Part shown: positions 36,767-44,657 of the stretch, piece by piece
How positions within the stretch are numbered: position 1 is the first letter of the stretch
Layout of the letters: each line of letters begins with the position of its first letter
Assembly (NCBI RefSeq): GCF_006965485.1
Contig: NZ_CP041360.1
Location: 2,294,001-2,358,000, forward strand
Reading direction: 5' to 3'
Length of the DNA: 64,000 nt
DNA from: Spirosoma sp. KCTC 42546
Lineage (GTDB): Bacteria > Bacteroidota > Bacteroidia > Cytophagales > Spirosomataceae
Notes under the pieces: generated by a model
Seen by the model: the letters and a program-made list of their open reading frames with translations, nothing else
Told to the model about the DNA's origin: nothing
Databases searched by the model: none
Position numbers and translations under genes: made by a program

Positions 36767-36812
36767 GCCCTGTCGGTTCGTAGAGCCATTTTTGCGGTCA
36801 TAAACAAATAGG

Positions 36813-36896
36813 CATTAGTAGTCATCGATTGTCATTTGTGGGCATTGGTTGTCCTTCAAGCTGGCAACTATCAATGGCCATTGATGACTACTAATG
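36813..36896. repeat. Inverted repeat upstream of tex
   Basis: CATTAGTAGTCATC (36813-36826) is exactly complementary to GATGACTACTAATG (36883-36896). Several further units such as CAATGGCCATTG and GACAATCAATGAC lie between and after the arms. The block runs to within a few bases of ATG 36914, so it may be in the tex leader. Confidence 0.6.
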
Positions 36897-36913
36897 ACCA
36901 CTACTGACAATCA

Positions 36914-39073
36914 ATGACCCAATTACCTGAACAACGTGTAGCAGCCCGGCTTGGCCTGAATGCCCGGTCGGTAGCCGCCACCATCGAATTACTCAATGGC
37001 GGAGCAACGGTTCCCTTTATTGCCCGCTATCGAAAAGAAGCGACTGCTTCCGCAACTGGTGTTCCGCTCGACGAAGTACAGATCGGCCAGATCAAGGAAG
37101 CCTACCAGAAATTGCTGGAGCTGGATAAACGCCGGGAGGCTATTCTTAAATCCATTGATGAGCAGGGTAAACTCACGCCCGAACTGCGCCGGAAACTCGA
37201 AGCTACCGATTCGCTCATCGACCTCGAAGATCTGTATCTGCCCTATAAGCAAAAGCGAAAAACCCGCGCTACCATTGCCATTGAGCGCGGTCTGGAGCCA
37301 CTTGCCAACGTGATAATTTCCCAAAGAGAACCCAACATCGAACGAACGGCTCAACGGTTTTTGTCGGATGCGGTTCCAACGATAGCGGATGCCTTACAGG
37401 GTGCGCGTGATATTCTGGCCGAGCGCGTCAGTGAAGATGCCGATGCCCGTCAGCGCATTCGTAACCTGTTCGAGCGGGAGGCTATTGTTCGATCGGTCGT
37501 TAAAAAAGGGAAAGATGCCGAAGGGGTAAAGTTTAAAGACTATTTCGATTTTGCTGAACCCCTCCGGCGTGTACCCTCGCACCGCCTGCTGGCGCTGCGT
37601 CGGGGTGAGTCAGAAGGATTTTTAAACGTGAGTATTGGTCCCGATGAAGAAGCGGCTATCGAACGGCTCGAACGGCAGTTTGTTGCCGACCGATCGGGTA
37701 CGCCAGTTTGCAAAGAGCAGGTCTCGCTGGCCATTCGGGATGGCTACAAACGCCTGCTCAAGCCTTCCCTCGAAACGGAATTTGCCAACCTGTCCAAAGA
37801 AAAAGCGGATATGGAAGCAATCCGAATCTTTGCCGATAACCTACGCCAACTGCTGTTAAGCCCACCACTTGGCCAGCAACGCGTTCTGGCTATCGACCCT
37901 GGCTACCGAACGGGTTGTAAAACCGTTTGCCTCGATGCCCAGGGAAATCTGTTAACGGATACCGTATTGTATTTGTCTCAGTCGGAAAATCAGCGGCAGC
38001 AGGCAGCGCAGACGGTTCAGAAACTGGTTAGCCAGCATAAGATTGGTGCCATTGCCATTGGGAACGGGACTGCCGGTCGTGAGACGGAGGAATTTGTGCA
38101 GAGCTTGAATCTGACGAATGCATCGGGCGAAGCTTTACCAATTTTCATGGTGAGTGAACAGGGGGCGTCTATTTATTCGGCCTCGGAAGTTGCGCGTGAG
38201 GAGTTTCCGGACCGTGACGTAACCGTACGGGGAGCTGTGAGCATTGGTCGTCGACTCATGGACCCACTGGCTGAGCTGGTGAAAATCGATCCGAAATCCA
38301 TTGGCGTTGGGCAATACCAGCACGATGTGGACCAGACCGATTTGAAAACCAGTTTGGATACCGTGGTGGAAAGTTGCGTGAATCAGGTAGGCGTATCGTT
38401 GAATACCGCCAGCGCGTATCTGCTCCGGTACGTGTCGGGACTGGGCCCACAACTGGCGGGGAATATCGTGGCGTATCGGGCCGAGAACGGCGCTTTTACG
38501 TCGCGTGATCAACTTAAGAAAGTACCTCGGCTGGGGCCGAAAGCCTTTGAGCAATGTGCGGGCTTTCTACGCATCGAAGGCGCTAAAAATCCGTTGGATA
38601 ATAGCGCGGTTCACCCCGAACGCTACGCCCTGGTTGAGCGGATGGCTACCGATGCGGGCAGTACCGTTACCGACCTCGTTCACCGGCCCGAGTTACGCCA
38701 GCAGATCAAACCCGAACGCTATGTAACAACCGATGTTGGTTTACCAACCCTGCGTGATATTCTGACTGAACTCGCCAAGCCGGGCCGTGACCCACGTGAA
38801 CAATTGTCGGTGTTTGAGTACGATGCCCGTGTTCGTTCTGTGGATGATTTGCACGAGGGCATGGTGCTACATGGTGTTGTTACGAACATCACAGCCTTTG
38901 GGGCTTTTGTCGACATTGGTGTTAAGCAGGATGGACTGGTTCACGTTTCGCAACTGGCCAATCACTTTGTTTCGGACCCGAAAACGGTTGTTAAGGTGTA
39001 CCAGAAAGTAAAAGTTAAGGTCATGGAAGTAGATAAGGCACGGAAACGCATTGCTTTATCCATGAAATTTTAA
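36914..39073 (+). CDS. tex: Tex-like RNA-binding transcription accessory protein
   Basis: A 719-residue protein of normal Tex length. Domains in order: N-terminal helical region (GATVPFIARYRKEATASATG, LYLPYKQKRKTRATIAIERG), a YqgF/RuvX-like domain from about residue 320 (VLAIDPGYRTGCKTVCLDAQ), helix-hairpin-helix motifs (GLGPQLAGNIVAYRAENGAF, PRLGPKAFEQCAGFLRI) and a C-terminal S1 domain (GVVTNITAFGAFVDIGVKQD, GLVHVSQLANHF). Tex binds RNA polymerase-associated RNA and affects transcription, translation and gene-expression fidelity. The start at ATG 36914 is preceded by an inverted-repeat leader. A cysteine-peptidase lipoprotein gene follows 67 bases later. Confidence 0.95.
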   Translation: MTQLPEQRVAARLGLNARSVAATIELLNGGATVPFIARYRKEATASATGVPLDEVQIGQIKEAYQKLLELDKRREAILKSIDEQGKLTPELRRKLEATDSLIDLEDLYLPYKQKRKTRATIAIERGLEPLANVIISQREPNIERTAQRFLSDAVPTIADALQGARDILAERVSEDADARQRIRNLFEREAIVRSVVKKGKDAEGVKFKDYFDFAEPLRRVPSHRLLALRRGESEGFLNVSIGPDEEAAIERLERQFVADRSGTPVCKEQVSLAIRDGYKRLLKPSLETEFANLSKEKADMEAIRIFADNLRQLLLSPPLGQQRVLAIDPGYRTGCKTVCLDAQGNLLTDTVLYLSQSENQRQQAAQTVQKLVSQHKIGAIAIGNGTAGRETEEFVQSLNLTNASGEALPIFMVSEQGASIYSASEVAREEFPDRDVTVRGAVSIGRRLMDPLAELVKIDPKSIGVGQYQHDVDQTDLKTSLDTVVESCVNQVGVSLNTASAYLLRYVSGLGPQLAGNIVAYRAENGAFTSRDQLKKVPRLGPKAFEQCAGFLRIEGAKNPLDNSAVHPERYALVERMATDAGSTVTDLVHRPELRQQIKPERYVTTDVGLPTLRDILTELAKPGRDPREQLSVFEYDARVRSVDDLHEGMVLHGVVTNITAFGAFVDIGVKQDGLVHVSQLANHFVSDPKTVVKVYQKVKVKVMEVDKARKRIALSMKF

Positions 39074-39140
39074 TAGGTTGCATTGTTGTTATGTGCTTTT
39101 GCGTTACATAAGGGCACTTATTACCCTAATCCCATTCCGT

Positions 39141-39764
39141 ATGCAACAACGCTGGCTCCGGGAGATGATCCATCCCGTACTGCTGAGTGCCTGCCTACTT
39201 TCGACGCTTACTGCCTGTGAGGCTCTACGTTCCTCCGGACCATCTGTTAGTCGTCGCCCGTCATCAACCCGGCCTGTTGCCCGCCGAACACCCACTGGTA
39301 AAACACCGGCGCGTCCGCCTGCTGTTCCGGCCAAACCCGCCGGTAAAACAGTTGATGGTCGTACCTACGAAGACCGGTATGTGCCGGAAGTGGTCAAGAT
39401 TGCCCGTACCTATACGGGCACGCCTTATCGCTCGGGAGGCAACACGACGGATGGTATCGACTGCTCGGGTTTAGTCTATGCTGTTTTCAACACAGTGGGC
39501 CTGAAAATGCCCCGGATCTCGTGGCAACAATCGGAAGTGGGGCACGAGGTGGAAGTAACTGAAATCCTGCCCGGCGATTTAATCTTTTTCGTTCCCGACA
39601 AGGGCCAGGCGGGTTACGTATCGCATACGGGTATCGTAACGGAAGTGAACGGCCAACAAAACATCCGGTTCATTCATGCCTCCTCGTCACGCGGTGTTCG
39701 GGAGGATAATCTGTACGCCGATTATTTCAAAGGTCGTTTTGTGAAAGCCTTGCGGCCATTTTGA
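39141..39764 (+). CDS. NlpC/P60 (C40) peptidase lipoprotein
   Basis: A 207-residue lipoprotein from ATG 39141; an upstream TTG at 39078 in the same frame is unlikely. The lipobox is LLSTLTAC (Cys 26), followed by a Pro/Arg/Thr-rich linker of about 50 residues. The NlpC/P60 domain has catalytic Cys 108 in DGIDCSGLVYAVF, His 162 in YVSHTGIVTEV and His 179 in FIHASSS. These enzymes cut D-Glu-DAP-type bonds of peptidoglycan stem peptides in the periplasm. A palindrome and an intrinsic terminator follow. Confidence 0.9.
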   Translation: MQQRWLREMIHPVLLSACLLSTLTACEALRSSGPSVSRRPSSTRPVARRTPTGKTPARPPAVPAKPAGKTVDGRTYEDRYVPEVVKIARTYTGTPYRSGGNTTDGIDCSGLVYAVFNTVGLKMPRISWQQSEVGHEVEVTEILPGDLIFFVPDKGQAGYVSHTGIVTEVNGQQNIRFIHASSSRGVREDNLYADYFKGRFVKALRPF

Positions 39765-39767
39765 CAT

Positions 39768-39835
39768 GTAGTGCCGACCGTCCCGGTCGGGTGAGAATGC
39801 TTAACTACACGCCCGACCGGGACGGTTGGCACTAC
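39768..39835. repeat. 24-bp inverted repeat, relative of the 6876 fragment
   Basis: GTAGTGCCGACCGTCCCGGT... at 39768-39791 pairs with 39812-39835 with one G-T mismatch and a 20-base loop. The first 15 bases (TGTAGTGCCGACCGT, from 39767) recur at 6876-6890. No ORF is inside. It is a candidate dispersed palindromic element. Confidence 0.8.
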
Positions 39836-39844
39836 AGAAAAACA

Positions 39845-39873
39845 AAAAACCGCCGTTCAGGCGGTTTTTTTAT
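39845..39873. terminator. Bidirectional intrinsic terminator
   Basis: AAAAACCGCC (39845-39854) pairs with GGCGGTTTTT (39860-39869) around a five-base loop, with T-run on both strands. It serves both the NlpC/P60 gene and the GIY-YIG gene, which converge here. Confidence 0.85.
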
Positions 39874-39887
39874 GTATTATCAGGACG

Positions 39888-40142
39888 TTAGGCGGCTGGT
39901 TGAGCACTGTTAATGAGTTCTTCCCAGTGGGCGCGGTCCTTTTTCTTCAGTTTCATTTCCAGACTCAGGGCTTCATTTCGGGTGGCAAATTGCTGGGTGA
40001 ATTTTACTTCCCAGGGTTTACCCTCCGCTGTGGCTGGATTCGTTTTTGCATTGTGTTGCCACAAGGTAATTCGGATATCTTTGGTTTGACCAATGAAATA
40101 CTGGTCGATGGTGGGACTGTAGATAATATAAACGGTATGCAT
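39888..40142 (-). CDS. GIY-YIG family nuclease-like protein
   Basis: An 84-residue protein of the short UPF0213-like GIY-YIG group. The motif reads VYIIYSPTIDQYFIGQTKDI, with YII and FIG in place of the classic GIY and YIG, then RITLWQHN and a conserved WEVKFTQQFATRNEALSLEM with the Glu. Such stand-alone domains may be nucleases but most are uncharacterised. It has a good promoter just upstream (40162-40192) and shares a terminator with the peptidase gene. ATG 40142 is the only start compatible with that promoter. Confidence 0.82.
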   Translation of the reverse strand: MHTVYIIYSPTIDQYFIGQTKDIRITLWQHNAKTNPATAEGKPWEVKFTQQFATRNEALSLEMKLKKKDRAHWEELINSAQPAA

Positions 40143-40161
40143 GCGATTACGGGACTATTGT

Positions 40162-40192
40162 CAAATCTACACAAATGATAATACAAAACAAA
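40162..40192 (-). promoter_or_regulatory. Promoter of the GIY-YIG gene
   Basis: On the minus strand: TTTG (40192-40189), a 19-base spacer and TAGATTTG (40169-40162), both elements matching the Bacteroidota consensus at the usual spacing. The leader to ATG 40142 would be about 13-15 bases. Confidence 0.55.
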
Positions 40193-40248
40193 CTTAACCT
40201 GTGTATACGGGAAAGTATGTGGGATAGCTTAAAAAAATTGGGTTTCGG

Positions 40249-40280
40249 TTTGGGGAGCATCAAATTTTTCCTCATATTTG
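40249..40280 (+). promoter_or_regulatory. Promoter of tRNA-Ala
   Basis: TTTG at 40249-40252, a 20-base spacer and CATATTTG at 40273-40280, one mismatch from TAnnTTTG. The predicted start lies a few bases before the tRNA 5' end at 40293. Confidence 0.5.
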
Positions 40281-40292
40281 CACCCACAAAAC

Positions 40293-40366
40293 GGGGGATT
40301 AGCTCAGCTGGCTAGAGCGCTTCCATGGCATGGAAGAGGTCATCGGTTCGACTCCGATATTCTCCA
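40293..40366 (+). tRNA. tRNA-Ala (anticodon GGC)
   Basis: 74 bases fold as a cloverleaf: acceptor GGGGGAT/ATTCTCC (with two G-T pairs), D arm with AGCTCAGCTGGCTAGAGC, anticodon stem CTTCC/GGAAG with loop ATGGCAT giving anticodon GGC at 40327-40329, TTC-loop (GGTTCGACTCC), discriminator A at 40366. The CCA end is not encoded. A terminator follows 25 bases later. Confidence 0.95.
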
Positions 40367-40390
40367 CAACATTGCACTTTTCAACGATAG

Positions 40391-40422
40391 AAGGCCGACA
40401 CGGAAACGTGTCGGCCTTTTTG
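40391..40422 (+). terminator. Intrinsic terminator of tRNA-Ala
   Basis: AAGGCCGACACG (40391-40402) pairs perfectly with CGTGTCGGCCTT (40407-40418) around a GAAA tetraloop, followed by T residues. Confidence 0.88.
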
Positions 40423-40429
40423 TTTGGGT

Positions 40430-40985
40430 TATTTTGAGCCGCGATATGGAGTAAGTGGATAGGCTATTTTATCAATCAAAAGAGATAAAAAATATTTTAG
40501 AGCGAACATTTCCTGATTCTACTAAGTGAATTGGTTGGGGTAAAGCCAGTTGTAAAGCTGAAAGTGGCATCATTATACATCAAACCGAAATGCCACCATT
40601 CAGCATTGTCAACATAATGTTAATTCTAGATTAGACTGCTTATGACTTGGCCCATTAGGGCACCTACCGACGCTGCGCTGTAAAGGACCTAATGGGCCAT
40701 TTTTAGACTTGAATAGCTTGCCGTTTGGCTCAACACTGCAAACGTTGATTAACAATAGGCCTCGTAAGCTGCATTCCTAAAATAAATAATTTTCCTTCTC
40801 TCAAGCAATATGAAAGCCCGGCCAATGATTGGGATTTAACTTTTTCTTATAATATAGAAATAAGCTAATAATACAGTAACTTAATGGCATGAAACGATTT
40901 GATATGGGGCGTTTTAGTGTGCAATTATTGTGAAATAGTTAGGTAAATTCTATCAGCTCTACTGAATCTATATAAAAGTATAATT
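40430..40985. other. AT-rich gap between tRNA-Ala and the accessory gene pair
   Basis: About 555 bases without a supported protein gene. It holds one strong hairpin (40649-40705, listed separately) and otherwise AT-rich sequence. No direct repeat of the tRNA 3' end was found by eye near the far end of the AT-rich block, so an attachment site is not shown. Confidence 0.4.
40649..40705 (+). terminator. Orphan hairpin with T-run (possible small-RNA end)
   Basis: TGGCCCATTAGG (40649-40660) pairs perfectly with CCTAATGGGCCA (40689-40700) around a 28-base GC-richer loop, followed by TTTTT. No gene ends just upstream, so it is either the end of an unannotated short transcript or a leftover of a repeat. 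Confidence 0.5.
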
Positions 40986-41783
40986 ATGAGTAATCCCACT
41001 GGGAAGCAAAATCCTGTCGTTTTATATATAGGAAGTACAATGATTATCCTATGCCTCATTACGATTTTCACCTTATCGAATAAGATAGATAAAACTTTAT
41101 TTTACTTTATTTTGTCAGGAGTTTTTGCCGTTGGTGTTTCAATGCTAGCAAGTGTCCTTAGTGGAAGAATCACATATAAAAATGCTAAAATCAAAGCTAC
41201 AGGCTCTTTTGCTATATTAATAATTTTACTGTTATATAGTATATATTTTTACAGCCATCAAAATAAAACATTTGACTTTACGATTTATCTTTTAGATAAA
41301 TCAAAACAATTGGCAATCAGGGATGGGATGCTTCAAATTAGGTTTCGTAATGCTCCTAGAGAAGAAAAAATAGATAGCCATGGAAGTGCTTATTTTAGGG
41401 GTATATCATCAGACTTGCAAAATGATACAGTACAAGTTGAAATTCTTGGTGAAACAGGTTGGCAGTTTGTAAATAAAAGCCGAACTGCCGATTTATTATT
41501 ACAAGGAGATCATGCTACTCTAATAGTTGAGCCTGATAATAGTAGATGTTGTTTGTCTGGTACAGTAATAAATCAATACAACCGTCTAGTAAGTGGAGCT
41601 GATCTTTGGGTTAAATCTTCTAAGGTTTCAAAATCTAACAATGAGGGTCAATTTATTATAGAGCTCCCTTTAGACCTACAAAATGAAAATTCTTTTGAAC
41701 TGTTCATTCGCAAGGGGAAATACGAAAATCGCGTGATAGTAAATCGCATTCAGAATCCTACATTAAGAATAACAGAAGACTGA
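40986..41783 (+). CDS. Membrane-anchored protein with Ig-like / carboxypeptidase-regulatory-like domain
   Basis: A 265-residue AT-rich gene starting at ATG 40986. Three hydrophobic segments near residues 12-30 (LYIGSTMIILCLITIFTLS), 36-57 (TLFYFILSGVFAVGVSMLAS) and 72-90 (GSFAILIILLLYSIYFY) are followed by a soluble portion. The distal part has two beta modules: DFTIYLLDKSKQLAIRDGML, a region up to about residue 190, and a carboxypeptidase-regulatory-like repeat (CCLSGTVINQYNRLVSGADL, NNEGQFIIELPLDL). I do not recognise a named family. The next gene starts five bases after its stop, so the pair is one operon. Low GC suggests horizontal acquisition. Confidence 0.6.
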   Translation: MSNPTGKQNPVVLYIGSTMIILCLITIFTLSNKIDKTLFYFILSGVFAVGVSMLASVLSGRITYKNAKIKATGSFAILIILLLYSIYFYSHQNKTFDFTIYLLDKSKQLAIRDGMLQIRFRNAPREEKIDSHGSAYFRGISSDLQNDTVQVEILGETGWQFVNKSRTADLLLQGDHATLIVEPDNSRCCLSGTVINQYNRLVSGADLWVKSSKVSKSNNEGQFIIELPLDLQNENSFELFIRKGKYENRVIVNRIQNPTLRITED

Positions 41784-41788
41784 TTTCT

Positions 41789-43753
41789 ATGAAAGTAAAG
41801 GATGCTATTTATTTATGTTTATTGCTGGGTAATTTGTCGATTAGTTTAGGACAACAAAAATGCCTGCCAGTTAATCATCGTGGTCAGGTTGTCCTTAATT
41901 TATTAGATGGTAAAGGAATAGATGGAGTTCAAATTGTTATCAATGGTAATTTAGGGCCAATTACTAGTAATGGAGGTAATTTTATTTATAAATTAGATGA
42001 TTGTATTGGTACTCCTGTTAGGGTACAAGCATTAAAAGATGGCTACGGAGTTGTTAATAATATTGAAATTTCTGGACATACACTCCGGGCTAATTTAACC
42101 CCAGGACAATTACAGTTTAAGATAATAATTTGTGAAGAAAAATATATAGAACAATATAAATTAGAGTACTATAGTCAAATAATTAATTTGCCAATACTTA
42201 GGGAAATGTCACGCTTAAAACAGCGCGTTAAAGAATTAGAGAATAATGCCAATAGTAACTCTATTTTAGTGAAAGAGCTCCAGGCATTAAGGCAGAAATA
42301 TTCTAACTTAGAAAATAGCTACATTCAATTAAAGGAACAAGCAGTACAAGTTGCAACAATATTTGCTAATCTTAAGGCATCTGAAATAGATACAACTTAT
42401 CAAAAGGCTTTTGCTTTCTACAAAGTAGGACAATTTGATAATGCAAGGAAGGTATTGCTGAATGCAGATCTTGATGAAGAAAATTTGGACTTTAACTCAC
42501 AAGAAAAATTAGGTTATAGGATTATAGAAGCTGCTAGGTTAAAACGAAAGCAATGGATTAATAAACAAATGCTACTTGGTAACATTTATGCCTCTAAAAA
42601 TGAAGATGATAAGGCCATTAACTACTATCGACAAGCTGTGATAGAGGATTCTAGTGTATATGAAAATGTATCGACTCTTGCGTTTTTTTTGCTGAAACAA
42701 GATAAATTTTCAGAAGGTGTAAAATGGTACAAACAAGCTTTTAAAGTCGCGAAAAACTTAGATAGTAAGTGGCTTATTTATAATAATTTAGGTAACGATT
42801 ATTTAAGGATAAAAGATAGAAAAGAAGCAGAGCTAATGTATTTTAGAGCTCTTGACGTTGCAAGAGCTATTTATAAAACTGATTCAAACTCTAGAAACTT
42901 AAGGTTATCATTAGTTAATCTTGGTAGTTTTTATTTGTCAGAACAAAAAGCGGAAAAGGCAGATACCTGCTATTTGAGTGCTTTTTCCTTATGGCAGAAT
43001 GTAAATATAAGGACTGAGACTGAGAAATATGAATATGCATCATTACTTGTAATGATGGCTAGATTTAATCACCGAATGGGATCTGTTACATTGTCTTATA
43101 ATATGAATAAAGCTTCTATAGCCATTTTTGAAGAACTAATTCAATACAATTCCTTCTACAAATCAAATCTTGCTATTGTTTGCATAAATATGGGTAATTT
43201 ACTATATAATTTAAGGAACTATGCGGAAGCTAAGTTTTATTATGATAAATCAATGGGAGTCTATAAGAATATGCAGAATGAAAGTTATAAGAATGAATTT
43301 GGTTATGCTAACTTATTATTAGATATTGCCCTTTTATATGAAGAACTGTATGAATATAGTCTGGCACAAAAATACTTTCAAGAATGCTTATTAGTACATC
43401 AAAGAATGGTGAATAAAAATAAAGATCAATATTTACCAGAGCTAGCTGATTTCTATGGCTATTTTGGTAATTTTTATTTGATTATTTCTCGGTATCAAGA
43501 GTCTAAAAAGATTCTTGATAAAGGCTTAAATATATTTGATGATCTATGTACGAGAGATTATAGGCAGTTTAGTTTTGGATATGCAAATATGTTATATAGG
43601 ATTGGATGCTATTATAAAGTAACTGGTGAATGCGAAAAAGCTAAGAATAGTTTTGAGTGCTCTATTGCTATATATGAAAAATTGTTAGAAGTTAATGCAA
43701 ATTACTATAATAGAAGGTTAGATATAGTTTTGAAAGAGCTACGGAGTTTATAG
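41789..43753 (+). CDS. Secreted TPR-repeat protein with N-terminal beta domain and coiled coil
   Basis: A 654-residue protein. A signal peptide (IYLCLLLGNLSISLGQ) is followed by a carboxypeptidase-regulatory-like or PEGA-like beta domain (residues about 28-105; VVLNLLDGKGIDGVQIVING), a coiled coil (about 140-200; LREMSRLKQRVKELENNANS) and then some nine or ten tetratricopeptide-like repeats to the C terminus (KQMLLGNIYASKNEDDKAIN, WLIYNNLGNDYLRIKDRKEA, NLGSFYLSEQKAEKADTCYL). TPRs mediate protein contacts. No enzyme domain is visible. Together with the upstream membrane protein this could be an envelope complex, as both carry a similar beta domain. AT-rich codon use unlike the flanks. Confidence 0.65.
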   Translation: MKVKDAIYLCLLLGNLSISLGQQKCLPVNHRGQVVLNLLDGKGIDGVQIVINGNLGPITSNGGNFIYKLDDCIGTPVRVQALKDGYGVVNNIEISGHTLRANLTPGQLQFKIIICEEKYIEQYKLEYYSQIINLPILREMSRLKQRVKELENNANSNSILVKELQALRQKYSNLENSYIQLKEQAVQVATIFANLKASEIDTTYQKAFAFYKVGQFDNARKVLLNADLDEENLDFNSQEKLGYRIIEAARLKRKQWINKQMLLGNIYASKNEDDKAINYYRQAVIEDSSVYENVSTLAFFLLKQDKFSEGVKWYKQAFKVAKNLDSKWLIYNNLGNDYLRIKDRKEAELMYFRALDVARAIYKTDSNSRNLRLSLVNLGSFYLSEQKAEKADTCYLSAFSLWQNVNIRTETEKYEYASLLVMMARFNHRMGSVTLSYNMNKASIAIFEELIQYNSFYKSNLAIVCINMGNLLYNLRNYAEAKFYYDKSMGVYKNMQNESYKNEFGYANLLLDIALLYEELYEYSLAQKYFQECLLVHQRMVNKNKDQYLPELADFYGYFGNFYLIISRYQESKKILDKGLNIFDDLCTRDYRQFSFGYANMLYRIGCYYKVTGECEKAKNSFECSIAIYEKLLEVNANYYNRRLDIVLKELRSL

Positions 43754-44014
43754 TAATGTTATTCCTTCTCATGACTATAATTATATTGAAATATTATACT
43801 ATGGCAACAAGATTACCAAATTTTCCCTTTCATCGGTCGAGTAGCGTGGGCGTTTGCGTTCTTCCAAATAGAACACGATAGCGGCTAATAGTAAGGCATA
43901 TCACAATATTTCGCCAGGCCTCCCCAGTACAAACATGATTAGAAAAATACCCCTGGCAACGAACAAATAATACGTTTCTGGATCTTGTAGTGATATGGGA
44001 GCAGTTCAACAAAA
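43754..44014. other. AT-rich tail of the accessory block
   Basis: About 260 bases with no supported gene. A minus-strand frame of 67 codons exists but shows no motif and overlaps the terminator of the next gene. Base composition returns towards the genome average near 43830. Confidence 0.4.
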
Positions 44015-44048
44015 AATCCCCAGCCAATTTCACAATTAGCTGGGGATT
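44015..44048 (-). terminator. Intrinsic terminator of the 44071 gene
   Basis: AATCCCCAGC (44015-44024) pairs with GCTGGGGATT (44039-44048). On the minus strand it is followed by a T-run, so it ends the convergent gene at 44071. Confidence 0.75.
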
Positions 44049-44070
44049 CTCGTTGAATTAGTTGCTTCGA

Positions 44071-44568
44071 CTACTGAGGAATCATTTCGGCGTCGGCCAG
44101 AATGTAATTCAGTTCGTAGATATTATCCGCATTGAGTTTGAGCGTTCCCCGGAAGGTACGGCGCTCGTCGGTTTTGAATTTCTTGTCGGACTTTTTGAAT
44201 TTCAGCGACACCACTGATTCAGGTCCCGCACCACCGCAAAAGAAGCAGGCACTATACGGGAAAGCCGATAGGACGTAGATGTTCGATTCGAGGTCGACGG
44301 GGAGGACGTAGCCCGTCAGGTCAACTGTTTTGCCGTTCAGTTTCTGAATGGCTTGCCCAAAGGTTGGGTAGAGCATGTATACCGATTCTTCGGCATACCA
44401 TTTTTTCTTGAAGGTCACATCGCGCAGGACTTCCCACGACAGTTTTACCGGTTCGGCAGCCACAGGAGCTACTGCTTTAGGCCTTGTTCGTTCGATGGGC
44501 AAGATGGCGGGACGAAAAGCCGAGGCTACAAGCGACACGCAGAGGAAAGCAATGACTAAACGGTTCAT
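44071..44568 (-). CDS. Exported DUF3299-like protein
   Basis: A 165-residue protein with a signal peptide (MNRLVIAFLCVSLVASAF). The mature part includes FGQAIQKLNGKTVDLTGYVL and SAFPYSACFFCGGAGPESVV, a Cys-containing segment (CFFC) like that of DUF3299-type proteins, which recall thioredoxin-like or metal-binding lipoproteins. The function is unknown. The gene starts at ATG 44568 and is divergent from the kinase gene at 44658, so the 90-base gap must carry two promoters. Confidence 0.62.
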   Translation of the reverse strand: MNRLVIAFLCVSLVASAFRPAILPIERTRPKAVAPVAAEPVKLSWEVLRDVTFKKKWYAEESVYMLYPTFGQAIQKLNGKTVDLTGYVLPVDLESNIYVLSAFPYSACFFCGGAGPESVVSLKFKKSDKKFKTDERRTFRGTLKLNADNIYELNYILADAEMIPQ

Positions 44569-44657
44569 GGCGTTGAAAGACTTTAACGATAGATAATAAA
44601 GGTAAAACTACAAAAAAGATTACTTTTATAACTCATTTTAGCTTCGACCACGCTGCC

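Noticed and set aside
36813..36896. Repeats before tex considered as CRISPR
   Set aside because: Units are inverted and irregular, with no regular spacers and no cas genes nearby.
40293..44010. Attachment-site direct repeat of the tRNA-Ala 3' end
   Set aside because: No matching copy of the tRNA end was found by eye at the far end of the AT-rich block.
43830..44033. 67-codon minus-strand ORF after the accessory pair
   Set aside because: It begins within the terminator of the 44071 gene and shows no recognisable pattern.
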